64,000 nucleotides of DNA from an uncultured Pseudomonadota bacterium. GTDB lineage: Bacteria > Myxococcota_A > Bradymonadia > Bradymonadales > Bradymonadaceae. A program made the translations under genes and the position numbers. How positions within the stretch are numbered: the stretch's first letter is position 1; the number at the start of each line of letters is the position of its first letter. Under the pieces are notes generated by a model, which saw only the letters and a program-made list of their open reading frames with translations, was not told the DNA's origin and searched no databases. Shown piece by piece: positions 36,877 to 45,815 of the stretch. The stretch spans positions 1-64,000 of the forward strand of contig CATLTV010000003.1 of NCBI GenBank assembly GCA_950059285.1, given 5' to 3'.

Positions 36877-37739
36877 GCGATGTGAAGTTATCGACATTGA
36901 ATGATTACAGGGCGCGGATAGGTCGTGTGATCTATTGGCTTGAGGGGCATCTTGACGAGGAGATTGAGCCCGCAGAGCTTGCCAGGATTGCGTCATTTTC
37001 GATGTATCACTTTCACAGGATCTTTCGCGCGATGACGGGGGACTCCGTGATGGGTTATGTGCGGCGGCTCAGGTTGGAGCGCGCAGCACACAAGTTAAGG
37101 CATTCGGAAGATGGCGTGTTGGAGGTTGCCCTTGAGAGTGGTTACTCCTCTCATGAAGGTTTCACGCGCGCGTTCCATCGCCAGTTTGGTGCTGCTCCAA
37201 GCACATTTCGTCAGGGTGTGGGGCCTCGTATGCGCGATGCGTTTGAGCGTCTGCATCTGATGGAATCTCTTGATGTATCAGTCAGGACGATTGAGGCTCA
37301 AGCGTTTGTGTGTAAGCGGCATATTCGGCCATACCACGAGGCAGGAGATGCCTGGCAGGATGTGTGGTGTGAAATGCAGAAAGTAAACCCACGCTTTGTG
37401 GCAAATATGCAATGTGTGGGGCGTTACTATGGTGATCCTGACATCACTCCCGAGGATAAATTACGTTTTGATGTCGGCGTGTTATATGAACCAGGTATGG
37501 TTGTTCCCGAGGGCTTTCGTAAGGAGGTGCTCACCGAGAAGATGTGGGCGGTGATTCTTCACCGAGGATCGTATGACACGATTTTAGATGCTTACTTGCA
37601 GCTCGTGGGGCACTGGTTTCCACAGTCAGGTTACGAGGTAGGTTTTGGGCCGTGTGTGGAGCGCTATATCAATCTCCCATCGGGCGTGTCTTCGGAGGAT
37701 GAACTTTTGACCGAAGTGTGGGCTCCTGTGGCACAGTGA
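36873..37739 (+). CDS. AraC-family regulator with GyrI-like sensor domain
   Basis: 288 residues with a GTG start overlapping the upstream stop. Residues 10-115 carry two HTH motifs (ELARIASFSMYHFHRIF and VALESGYSSHEGFTRAFHRQFG, the AraC signature). Residues about 128-285 are a GyrI-like effector domain, as in Rob/SbmC-type regulators. It controls transcription in response to a small hydrophobic molecule (family knowledge). Targets unknown. A convergent hairpin (H6) lies just after the stop. Confidence 0.9.
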   Translation: MSDVKLSTLNDYRARIGRVIYWLEGHLDEEIEPAELARIASFSMYHFHRIFRAMTGDSVMGYVRRLRLERAAHKLRHSEDGVLEVALESGYSSHEGFTRAFHRQFGAAPSTFRQGVGPRMRDAFERLHLMESLDVSVRTIEAQAFVCKRHIRPYHEAGDAWQDVWCEMQKVNPRFVANMQCVGRYYGDPDITPEDKLRFDVGVLYEPGMVVPEGFRKEVLTEKMWAVILHRGSYDTILDAYLQLVGHWFPQSGYEVGFGPCVERYINLPSGVSSEDELLTEVWAPVAQ

Positions 37740-37742
37740 ACA

Positions 37743-37811
37743 GAGCCCAGGACGCGAAGAGGGGCGGCAAATTACGCAGTAATTTGCCGCCCCTCTTCGC
37801 GTCCTGGGCTC
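37743..37811. terminator. long perfect hairpin H6 (33-bp arms, GCA loop)
   Basis: Arms 37743-37775 and 37779-37811 are exact complements. The core GAAGAGGGGCGGC is identical to that of H2 over 13 bases. It begins three bases after the AraC stop and faces the end of the OmpA-type gene, so it is a two-way terminator. Confidence 0.9.
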
Positions 37812-37828
37812 GGTGATGAGGTCAAGGT

Positions 37829-40800
37829 TTACTTGACCTTCACCGAGGTTGTGGCTTCAACAGGCTTGTTGTTGAGCTCAATAATTTTGAACTCCACGCG
37901 ACGGTTGTCAGCGCGACAATCCTTGATCGCCTTCTTCCTTGAGCGCTTGCCAAGCTGCTTGTCAGGGATGTCGGTGCAGAGAGGCTTCTCTTCGCCGTAA
38001 CCTTCGCTCTGAAGTCGGTCAGCATCAACGCCTTGCTCCACGAGATACTCGCGGACGGCCTTGGCGCGACGTTTGGAGAGGTCAAGGTTGTACTCATCCT
38101 TGCCCATGTCATCGGTGTGACCATCGATCCTGATCTTGGTGATCTGAGGATTCTGCTTGAGGACCACAGCGACGGTGTTGAGGAGTTTGTAGGAGACCTT
38201 CTTGATGGTGTCCTTGTTGGTATCAAAGAAGACCTTCTCAAGGATTTTGATCTCGGTTGTGGTGAGGACCACGGTTTGTTTTCCATCAGGGCAACCGTCG
38301 TCGTCATCGACGCCGTTGTAGGTTTCTGGCTCCTCGGGGCACTTATCAAGAGGATCGATGATGCCATCCTTGTCAGTGTCTTTCTCGGGGCAGCCATCCT
38401 CATCATTGACGCCGTTGTACAGCTCGGGCTCCATGGGACACTGGTCATCAACATCAAGGATCTTGTCCTGATCGTTGTCAGGATCAGGGCAGCCGTCTTC
38501 ATCCTCAAAGTTATCGAAGTCTTCTTTTTCAAGCGGGCACTGGTCATTGATATCGAGGATGGTGTCCTGATCATTGTCGGGATCGGGGCAGCCATCTTCG
38601 TCCTCAAACTGGTCGATATCTTCAGGGTCCATGGGGCACTGGTCATCGACATCAAGGATGGTGTCTTGATCGTTGTCAGGATCAGGGCAGCCGTCTTCAT
38701 CTTCAAACTGATCAATATCTTCAGGTTCGCTTGGGCACTGGTCCACATCGTCGAGGATGCCATCGCCATCAAGGTCTTTGATGGGCTCGGGCTCTTCAGG
38801 TGGAGCAGGTGCGTAGTTCAGACCAAGCAAGATACGGAAGTCGGGTGAGCCGACGCCGCTTGTGACGCCAGCGCCAGCACCAGCAGATGCAAACAGTGAG
38901 GATGTGAAGCCATACTCAAGCGCACCAAGCAGTTCGATAGGACGGCTCTTGTTAAGCTCGCTTGGGTCAACGCCGCTGATCTGGTTGGCTTCTTCAAAGG
39001 ACATGTGACCAAAGACAGAGCCAAGGACATCGAGGCGTTCCACAGGTGTTGCAATGCGAGCGCCAAGGCCCCAACGGAAGATATCACTGCCGTTGAAGTT
39101 TGAGACGTCTTCCGTGTTGCGCAGGAGCTGATAGGCAAGGTTGGCGGAGATGTGTACGCCGCCCTCTGCCTTGCTTCGCCAGTCTGCGACCAGGCGAGGC
39201 TCGACGCGAACCTTGCCATCGGAGTTGAATGAGCCTTCATCGCCTACAGGAATGTAGACGGGTACAAGCGCGGCAAGACCAAAGCCGCCCGCATCTTCAT
39301 GAGAGAAGATGGAGAGCTTTGGTATCACGCGCATATCTGCGAAGCTAAATCCGTCGACCTGTTCATTGGGGCGACCAAAGTCCACGAGGTCATCGCCGTT
39401 TTGGTAGAGCACCAGAGGTGCGACGAGGCCAAGTTCGGCGCGATTAAAGAGGCCAATCGAGGCGTTGAGTTCAGCCTTGATCTGGTTGCGAATCACCTTA
39501 TCTGCGTTGGAGCCATCGGGGTTTGAGAACTGGATCGGATCATTGACCCAGTGTGATACAAAACCAAAACTTGGCTTGAGGTGAGGCAACGTGGAGGATG
39601 TCGCGATGTTGAGGATGTTTAAAGGCTGGGAGGTCAGCGGCTCAAAGTGTTCGACCTGAAACGCGGTCTTTGAGGTGTCGCTTTGAGCCTGTGCGGTGCT
39701 CTGCATGGCCACGGTTGTGGCCACCAGAGCACCGACTTGAGCTACTTTAGACGCTTTGGAGAGCTGTTTTTTTTTTCGGTTTGCTCGGAAAAGTCCGATG
39801 CCGAAAATTGCCAGGAAACCAAGCAGAAGTGGGAGTTTATCACCACCCTGATGCGAGGAGCCAGGCGCCACAACGGCACACGCACCACCGCGCACGATGC
39901 GGTTATCGGTAGCGGCGACAGCGTTGATAATCACAGGTGTGGATGTGCCTGTTTTTCCATTCAGGTCGGCGTTTGCTTCAATGGTGTGCTCGCCTTCTGC
40001 GATGGGCTCGTCAGGAGTAAAGCTCCAGTTTCCGCCCTCATCTGCGACGGTGGTGCCGATGGTTTCGCCGTCGATCACGATGACCACGGTTGCGCCAGGT
40101 TCTGTTGTACCTGTGATGGTTGGCGTGGTGTCTGTGTCGGCGTTGTTGGATGGAGAGTCAATGGTGATGGTGATGGTGTCACCACCGTTTCCGTTGTTTC
40201 CGTTGTTTCCGTTGTTTCCGCCATCATTGATGATGGTGAATGTGGTCTGATCCGAGGCTGTGCCCTGTGTTGCTGTGACGGAGTTTTCGCCAATGGGAAG
40301 CTCCGAGCCAGGAGTAAAGCTCCAGTTGCCATCTGCGTCTGCGGTGACTTCAGTGGCGGCGCCGCCGTTGATGCTGACAGAGACAGTGGAGTTGGGCTTT
40401 GCTGTACCAGAGATTTCAGGCTGACGCTCTGCGGTCATGCTTCCATCAGCAGGAGTGGTGATGGTGACCATGTCATTGGAGACAGTGAATGTGGTGGAGT
40501 CCATGGCATCGGTGCCAGGGATTGTGACCACGATGGTGTGCTCACCTTCACCAAGAGATTCGCCAGGAGTGTAGCTCCATGTGCCATCTTCGCCGACTTC
40601 CACAGAGATAGGGGCGCCACCATCGATGACGATCTCTACAGTCGTGCCAGGTGTTGCCTGACCAGTAATCGTGGGCGTGTCATCCTGAGTAATCTCACCA
40701 TTTGCAGGTGTGATGATTTCCACGCCGCTGTCGACCACTTCAAAGGTCACGGAGTCCATGGCGGTGGAGTCTTCAACAGTAGCAGTGACGGTGACTTCTC

Positions 40801-42622
40801 CCGAGGCGAGGTCAGAGGATGGGGTATAAGACCAGTTGCCCTGAGCATCTGATGTGGTGGTGAAGGTCATGCCATTGATGGTGATGACGATGGTCTGGTT
40901 TGGTGTCGCTGTGCCCGAAATTGTGGGGCGCTTTTGCAGCGTCTTGTCGCCTTCTTCAGGAGCAACGATGTTGATCTCGCGAGGGACAAACTCCACGACA
41001 GTGACGGTGGTATCTGCGCCCGGTGAGTTGATATCACCATCGGAGATCGATGTGCTGGGGACGTTGAGTGTGGCGGTGATGTAAGAGATCACGGCCTGGT
41101 TTTCAATCATATCGCCTTCCATGAGGTCGTCATCGATGCGAACCCTGAAGGTGACTGTGTAGGTGCTGTTTTGACCCACGGTGCCTGCGGTGGAGCCTGT
41201 TGCTCCCGTGCCGAGGTTGACCGTGATTGAGTTTGTGATGGAGTCAAAGAACCAGAGGTCGCCATCCTGAGCATCAGAGTATGACACGCCGTTGACCTGA
41301 CCGCTGTTGTTCACATAGGTGGTGCCAGCAGGGATGATATCCTCGAGGGTCACGTTTGTCGCATCATCACCACCTTCGTTTGTGACGGTGATGGTGTAGA
41401 GAAGTTCATCGCCAACGGTGACTGGAGAACCGTTGATATCTTCAGCTGTCTTGGTGACGACCATTTCAGGTGCGTAGAGCACGGTGCCGAATGTGACCAC
41501 GCCAGGGAAGTAGTTATCGCCCGATGTGTCGAGTTTGAGCACGGCGTTGGTGGAGTTGTTGGCAAGGAGGTTCACCACTTCAACGAGCTTGAGATCAAAG
41601 CCAAGGTTGTTGAAGTAAGAGGGGCTACGTTGCGTGATGGAAGAACCAAGACGTGTGATACGTGCGTTAAAGAAGTTGTCCTGCTCGTTGGCTGTGTCGG
41701 AGATAGCGACGCCATTGAGACGGAAGCTGTCTCCGCCTGCGCCCTGGTCACCTTCGTAAGCGATGGCGCCCACGCGTGTGATCACGTTACCTGAAGCAGG
41801 AGAGCGGAACCCCGAGAGGTTGATGTTCACAGAACCGCTCATGTTCTGGTCAAGTACAAGACCAAAGCCATCGTACACCACGAGGTTGCGCAAGGGCTGA
41901 GAAGGGTCTTCATAGACGATGACAAGGCCCCAGCCGCCAAAGCGGTTCTGACCCGTACCTGTCTGCACGTTGGCGACGGTGTAGGAACCGTTTCCTGTGC
42001 TTGGGACCTGGTTTGTGACTTCAGACAGACACTGGTACACCTGGCCTGTGAGGGCATCATTACCCACGCCTGTGGCGTCATCACATGTGGACGCTGTCAC
42101 GGTGATGTAGCCATTGGTCAGCGGAGAGCGAAGACGAACGGTGTTCTTGAGGCTGCTGTCTGGTGCTGCTGCACCTGTGCCGTTGGAGCCCGTGCGTGTA
42201 CGGCCACCCCAGTAAAGTCCTGCCCACAACACGCGTGCGTTTTGTGGGAGGTTGACCAGCGCGGTGCTGGAGTTGAACGTGGTCGCGTCGTTATCTGTGT
42301 CGACATAGACCATGTCATGTGAGTTGTTGTTGGCGGCATCGCCTGTGGAGGTGACGCCTATCTGGACATCAGAGCATCCAGCGCTACCTGCTGGGCAGGT
42401 CAGGACGCTGTTACCTGTCAGGACGATGTCTCCTGGTGTGCTTCGTGAAAAGCGTGAGGAGAAGTCGCGCACGATCTGGGCTGAGGCTGTCGAGGACAGG
42501 CTCAAGGCGAGCATGAACAGGAATGCCTGAAGTAAGAACTTCTTGCGCTGTGTGTTGGTTAACTTTCGTTGCATACGTTTTTTGGGGGTTAAGTGGTTGG
42601 TTTTACTTTGTGAACGGATCAT
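37829..42622 (-). CDS. surface protein with MYXO-CTERM tail fused in frame to OmpA-type TSP3 protein
   Basis: 1597 residues. Signal peptide ends ASA|Q near residue 48. Residues about 50-380 are an extracellular beta-rich domain; a DUF11-like repeat follows near 387, then four or five Ig-like (Big) repeats, ending near 905. Next come C (GGACAVV, near 914), a hydrophobic helix (about 927-945) and RANRKKK, the Cys-TM-basic layout of a MYXO-CTERM sorting tail. Immediately afterwards a second signal-like stretch ends AQAQ, then an outer-membrane barrel, five TSP3 repeats (about 1310-1480) and an OmpA peptidoglycan-binding domain (GHTDDMGKDEYNLDLSKRRA). The two halves are joined at an A10 run (39767-39776). 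Start at ATG 42622 or 42574; neither has a clear site. Confidence 0.9.
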   Translation of the reverse strand: MIRSQSKTNHLTPKKRMQRKLTNTQRKKFLLQAFLFMLALSLSSTASAQIVRDFSSRFSRSTPGDIVLTGNSVLTCPAGSAGCSDVQIGVTSTGDAANNNSHDMVYVDTDNDATTFNSSTALVNLPQNARVLWAGLYWGGRTRTGSNGTGAAAPDSSLKNTVRLRSPLTNGYITVTASTCDDATGVGNDALTGQVYQCLSEVTNQVPSTGNGSYTVANVQTGTGQNRFGGWGLVIVYEDPSQPLRNLVVYDGFGLVLDQNMSGSVNINLSGFRSPASGNVITRVGAIAYEGDQGAGGDSFRLNGVAISDTANEQDNFFNARITRLGSSITQRSPSYFNNLGFDLKLVEVVNLLANNSTNAVLKLDTSGDNYFPGVVTFGTVLYAPEMVVTKTAEDINGSPVTVGDELLYTITVTNEGGDDATNVTLEDIIPAGTTYVNNSGQVNGVSYSDAQDGDLWFFDSITNSITVNLGTGATGSTAGTVGQNSTYTVTFRVRIDDDLMEGDMIENQAVISYITATLNVPSTSISDGDINSPGADTTVTVVEFVPREINIVAPEEGDKTLQKRPTISGTATPNQTIVITINGMTFTTTSDAQGNWSYTPSSDLASGEVTVTATVEDSTAMDSVTFEVVDSGVEIITPANGEITQDDTPTITGQATPGTTVEIVIDGGAPISVEVGEDGTWSYTPGESLGEGEHTIVVTIPGTDAMDSTTFTVSNDMVTITTPADGSMTAERQPEISGTAKPNSTVSVSINGGAATEVTADADGNWSFTPGSELPIGENSVTATQGTASDQTTFTIINDGGNNGNNGNNGNGGDTITITIDSPSNNADTDTTPTITGTTEPGATVVIVIDGETIGTTVADEGGNWSFTPDEPIAEGEHTIEANADLNGKTGTSTPVIINAVAATDNRIVRGGACAVVAPGSSHQGGDKLPLLLGFLAIFGIGLFRANRKKKQLSKASKVAQVGALVATTVAMQSTAQAQSDTSKTAFQVEHFEPLTSQPLNILNIATSSTLPHLKPSFGFVSHWVNDPIQFSNPDGSNADKVIRNQIKAELNASIGLFNRAELGLVAPLVLYQNGDDLVDFGRPNEQVDGFSFADMRVIPKLSIFSHEDAGGFGLAALVPVYIPVGDEGSFNSDGKVRVEPRLVADWRSKAEGGVHISANLAYQLLRNTEDVSNFNGSDIFRWGLGARIATPVERLDVLGSVFGHMSFEEANQISGVDPSELNKSRPIELLGALEYGFTSSLFASAGAGAGVTSGVGSPDFRILLGLNYAPAPPEEPEPIKDLDGDGILDDVDQCPSEPEDIDQFEDEDGCPDPDNDQDTILDVDDQCPMDPEDIDQFEDEDGCPDPDNDQDTILDINDQCPLEKEDFDNFEDEDGCPDPDNDQDKILDVDDQCPMEPELYNGVNDEDGCPEKDTDKDGIIDPLDKCPEEPETYNGVDDDDGCPDGKQTVVLTTTEIKILEKVFFDTNKDTIKKVSYKLLNTVAVVLKQNPQITKIRIDGHTDDMGKDEYNLDLSKRRAKAVREYLVEQGVDADRLQSEGYGEEKPLCTDIPDKQLGKRSRKKAIKDCRADNRRVEFKIIELNNKPVEATTSVKVK
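39767..39776 (-). other. A10 homopolymer at protein-fusion junction (possible slippage site)
   Basis: The minus strand reads CGA then ten A then CAG, encoding R949-KKK-Q953. One A fewer or one more leads to a stop within 12 codons (TAG or TAA), which would end the protein as a free MYXO-CTERM product. Runs of nine or more A are known sites of RNA polymerase slippage. Confidence 0.6.
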
Positions 42623-42791
42623 TATATACAGGCTTTCCTGTGGAGGATGTACCTGTGGTTTATTCCATGATGTGACCTCTTCTCCTGAGCTACGAAAAGT
42701 CAGGCAAGGTCACATAACTTGTAGCAAGTTCCTGGAGCGAGGGTGTGTCTAAAGTGTACATGCTTGAATATTCAAGGGCGGTAATGCTTTA

Positions 42792-42946
42792 GGTTCTGTT
42801 GACATAAGCTCCCATCGCGGAGCTTGCCCCGAAGAAAAGAGGAGAAGAGAAGCATCTTCAGGCGATCCCGATCGCCCTTCATTGCCTCTCTCCCCCTCAT
42901 TCCTCCGTGCCGTCGCTCTGCTCGGTCCGCCTACGTCAACAGAACC
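42792..42946. mobile_element. MITE family B, copy 2 (155 bp, inverted)
   Basis: Same length and about 96% identical by eye to the copy at 3744-3898, but in the opposite orientation. It is flanked on both sides by TA (42790-42791 and 42947-42948), which shows the target duplication clearly. The near identity implies recent movement. Confidence 0.88.
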
Positions 42947-43127
42947 TAGAGTGAATCCACATAAGGGTCTGCTTATTGCTTTTTATAGAAAGAATCAAGT
43001 GATTCTGAAGGAATATGTCGATTTGTTTCTCTGGGGATTTGGTCGGAGTTTAGTGATGATAGCGAACTTGCATGACGCAATGGCATGTTCACGAGGTAAC
43101 GCGGGTTTATCCTGAACTCGCGATGAA

Positions 43128-43191
43128 ACAGAAGCAAAGAAGGGGGCGACCTGTTGCGCCAGCAACAGGTCGCCCCCTTCTTTGCTTCTGT
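43128..43191. terminator. long perfect hairpin H7 (30-bp arms, GCCA loop)
   Basis: Arms 43128-43157 and 43162-43191 pair perfectly; the core AAGAAGGGGGCGACCTGTTGC matches the family, and its CCTGTTGC end is also in H2. Unlike the others it lies between divergent genes, so no intact gene on either side needs a terminator there. Confidence 0.8.
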
Positions 43192-43303
43192 GGCTTGTCA
43201 AATGATGTGAAATCAGCCACTTTAAGTAGAACATATAAGACGTAAATCCTCTGGGGAGTAATCTTCAGGGCTGTTTGTGATGATGCTTTGGTAGGAGAAG
43301 AGT

Positions 43304-44317
43304 ATGAATATTGGTGTGATTGGTGGTGGTTCCTGGGGCACAGCGCTCGCGAAGTTGCTCGCTGACAAGGGTTATGCCGTACAAATCTGGTGTTATGATG
43401 AAAGTCTGGATGAGACGATTAACACGACCCACGAGAACAACATTTACCTGCCCGACATTCAGCTCCCTGATAACCTTGTGGCTACCTCTGACCTGGAAGA
43501 GGTCGTGACCAACAAGGACATGATCGTCTCCGTGTCTCCAAGCCACGTGGTGCGTCAGGTCGTGGGTGAAGTGGGCAACAAAATCGCGGACTGCACACCC
43601 ATTGTGAGCGCCAGCAAAGGAATTGAGAACGATAGCCTGATGCTCGTCTCGGATATCCTTGAAGATGTGCTCCCCTCAAGGCTACATCCTTATCTGAGCT
43701 ACCTCTCTGGCCCAAGCTTTGCCCGTGAGGTCGCCAAGCAAAACCCCACCGCCGTCACCATTGCGTCCTACAACCCCAACCTTGCTCGCCATGTGCAAGA
43801 AACCTTCAGCACAAACCGTTTCCGTTGCTACACCACGCAGGATGTCTACGGCGTCGAGATTGGTGGCGCGGTCAAGAACGTGATCGCCATCGCTGCTGGC
43901 GCTGTACAGGCGATGGACCTTGGTCATAACTCCACCGCAGGCATGATCACACGTGGCCTCCACGAGATCACAAAGATCGGCATCAAGCTTGGCGCAAACC
44001 CTCTTACGCTCTCGGGACTTGCAGGTATGGGAGATCTCGTCCTCACCTGCACAGGTGGCCTCTCTCGTAACCGACGCGTGGGCATGAAGCTTGGTCAGGG
44101 CATGACGTTGCAACAAATCCTCGACGAGATGAAGATGGTCGCTGAAGGCGTCAAAACCTCACGTAGTGTGCACCAACTCTCCGAAAAACTTGGCCTTGAA
44201 CTCCCTCTGTGTCATGAGGTCTACCAGGTCGTTCATGAAAACAAACCCGCGATGCAGGCCGTTGAAGATATCATGTCTCGTGACCTGAAGCCCGAGCTCA
44301 TGGGACTTTACGGTTGA
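43304..44317 (+). CDS. gpsA: NAD(P)+-dependent glycerol-3-phosphate dehydrogenase
   Basis: 337 residues, full length. Rossmann motif IGVIGGGSWGTALAKLLA at the N-terminus; VSVSPSHVVRQV, SASKGIE, LSGPSFAREVA, GGAVKNVIAIAAGA with the catalytic Lys, and NSTAGMITRGLHEI complete the GpsA signature. It makes sn-glycerol-3-phosphate from DHAP for phospholipid synthesis. AGGAG precedes the ATG. The next gene starts four bases after the stop. Confidence 0.97.
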   Translation: MNIGVIGGGSWGTALAKLLADKGYAVQIWCYDESLDETINTTHENNIYLPDIQLPDNLVATSDLEEVVTNKDMIVSVSPSHVVRQVVGEVGNKIADCTPIVSASKGIENDSLMLVSDILEDVLPSRLHPYLSYLSGPSFAREVAKQNPTAVTIASYNPNLARHVQETFSTNRFRCYTTQDVYGVEIGGAVKNVIAIAAGAVQAMDLGHNSTAGMITRGLHEITKIGIKLGANPLTLSGLAGMGDLVLTCTGGLSRNRRVGMKLGQGMTLQQILDEMKMVAEGVKTSRSVHQLSEKLGLELPLCHEVYQVVHENKPAMQAVEDIMSRDLKPELMGLYG

Positions 44318-44321
44318 TCTT

Positions 44322-45647
44322 ATGCCCAAACGCAAACGCTGGTCTCTGGACCGCAAATGTCCACACCTTCAACATGTTGAGCACGAGCAGGAGCTTGTGC
44401 TCAACCCAGGCATATGCTCTCACCTCACGGGGCCTGATGGCATCGACTTTTACCTGAGTTATGATGTCTATCAACCTCGACACGATTTGTTGTGTGCAGA
44501 GTGTTTTAAAAATATAGATTTCTCACATGTTTATGTTGTGTGTCCTGAGTGTTGGAAACACGCCTTCAACGCACATGAACTCGAAGAGTGCGCGGGAAAG
44601 CCCGCGCACTTCAAGCCGCCCAGGGAGCACATCACCACCTTTGATGAGCCCACGATGCTCGATCATGTCCAGCGCTCCGATGTTGTCGCCATGGATATCC
44701 AGTCTCAGGGAGAGCACGTTTCCCTCTGGTGTCTGCATCACAATGGCCGCGTCCAACGCCATGATGTGAGCAAACCACAACACTCCTCTGACAACACCTT
44801 TACCGTGGAGCTTCCTGGAGAACCTCTTTCTCTGGTGCTCTCGCCATCAGGTCGTTACGCCTGTGTGGTTCAAACCTATGACTCGTTGCTTCATCTGTAT
44901 GAGACCTCCACGGGAGCCCTCATCAAGACGTTGTTACGCGGCGATTATCACGTGCAACATTCCGTATTTCCTGCTCAATTTGTGATGTATGAAGGGCGTG
45001 AATTGCTCGTGTGTGGTTCAAGTTGGAACAGAGTCAATGTCTACGATCCTGCTCAGGATTGCGTATGTTTGACCACACCTCCTGTGATCGAAAACACCAA
45101 TGATGACGATGACGATGAGAACGATGGGATCGATTACTTCTATGGCAGGCTCTATGCCTCGCCAGGGAGTCAGTGGTTGGTGAGCTCGGGATGGTGCTGG
45201 CATCCAGTCGGGGTGATGAACGCATGGAGTTTGCCTGCGTGGTTAGAGGGCGAGCCAAGACACAATGAAACACATAATCAAGATCCTTACTTTTTGGTCT
45301 CTGATGACTGGGACCGCATCGCGACGTTTATCGAAGATGCCTACTTTGTGGTGTGGGGGATCTGGCATGACAGCAGCGTGATCCGCGACGGTGTTATGAT
45401 TTTGGACACCACATCATGGCAGGTGACAAAGATCATTCCTCTGGGTGAGATGACCTGTCAGGCGCTCTCCTGGACGGGTACTCACCTCGCTGTCCTCGAT
45501 CAGGAAGGCAAGGTGTGGTTCATCGATATTGATTCGGGAGCGGTTGTGGGGTGCTACGATGAGTTCGTTGTGGTGCAGATTTACGCTCATCTGATGATCG
45601 TGCAACATCATGATATGCTTGGTGTTGTGCGTGCGGATAATGTCTGA
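44322..45647 (+). CDS. unknown zinc-ribbon and beta-propeller-like protein
   Basis: 441 residues, not recognised. The first 100 residues have CxxC-type pairs (LLCAECFK and VVCPECWK), likely a zinc ribbon. The rest is beta-rich with WD-like strands (SPSGRYACVVQTYDSLLHLYE, VWGIWHD, LSWTGTHLAVLDQEGKVWFID), suggesting a seven-blade propeller. An acidic DDDDDEND stretch lies between blades. It probably shares a transcript with gpsA. Inside the CDS is a perfect 10-bp hairpin with AAAG loop (44587-44610), encoding GKPA. Confidence 0.65.
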   Translation: MPKRKRWSLDRKCPHLQHVEHEQELVLNPGICSHLTGPDGIDFYLSYDVYQPRHDLLCAECFKNIDFSHVYVVCPECWKHAFNAHELEECAGKPAHFKPPREHITTFDEPTMLDHVQRSDVVAMDIQSQGEHVSLWCLHHNGRVQRHDVSKPQHSSDNTFTVELPGEPLSLVLSPSGRYACVVQTYDSLLHLYETSTGALIKTLLRGDYHVQHSVFPAQFVMYEGRELLVCGSSWNRVNVYDPAQDCVCLTTPPVIENTNDDDDDENDGIDYFYGRLYASPGSQWLVSSGWCWHPVGVMNAWSLPAWLEGEPRHNETHNQDPYFLVSDDWDRIATFIEDAYFVVWGIWHDSSVIRDGVMILDTTSWQVTKIIPLGEMTCQALSWTGTHLAVLDQEGKVWFIDIDSGAVVGCYDEFVVVQIYAHLMIVQHHDMLGVVRADNV

Positions 45648-45815
45648 AAGACTTCGTCCTTGACATCAACGCATTGGTTCGTAGAGTTGCCTCCGTGCGC
45701 GCTCATGGTGTGTATGTACAATCATTGAGCGCCAATCCAATATCAAGTATGGCGTGGGGAAATTTGACCACATTCTCGTTGAAACTTCATGAGAACCAAG
45801 GAGCTAGAATACGTT

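Larger units (their letters stand above)
42623..43303. other. 681-bp divergent intergenic region with MITE and hairpin
   Basis: Between the OmpA-type gene and gpsA lie a family B MITE (42792-42946) and hairpin H7 (43128-43191). An open frame ends at 43115, just before the hairpin, but most of its 5' half is MITE sequence, so it may be the remnant of a small disrupted gene. Nothing else is recognised. Confidence 0.5.

Noticed and set aside
39683-40852. 389-codon plus-strand frame within the large surface-protein gene
   Set aside because: Antisense of Ig-like repeats; composition is Cys/Asp/Gly-rich and periodic only because the real gene is repetitive.
42882-43115. 77-codon plus-strand gene before hairpin H7
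   Set aside because: Its first third is MITE sequence and there is no clear start signal; kept only as a possible remnant.
45648-45815. Heat-shock promoter or CIRCE element before htpG
   Set aside because: A TTGACA is present near 45660 but no matching -10 and no TTAGCACTC-type dyad were found.
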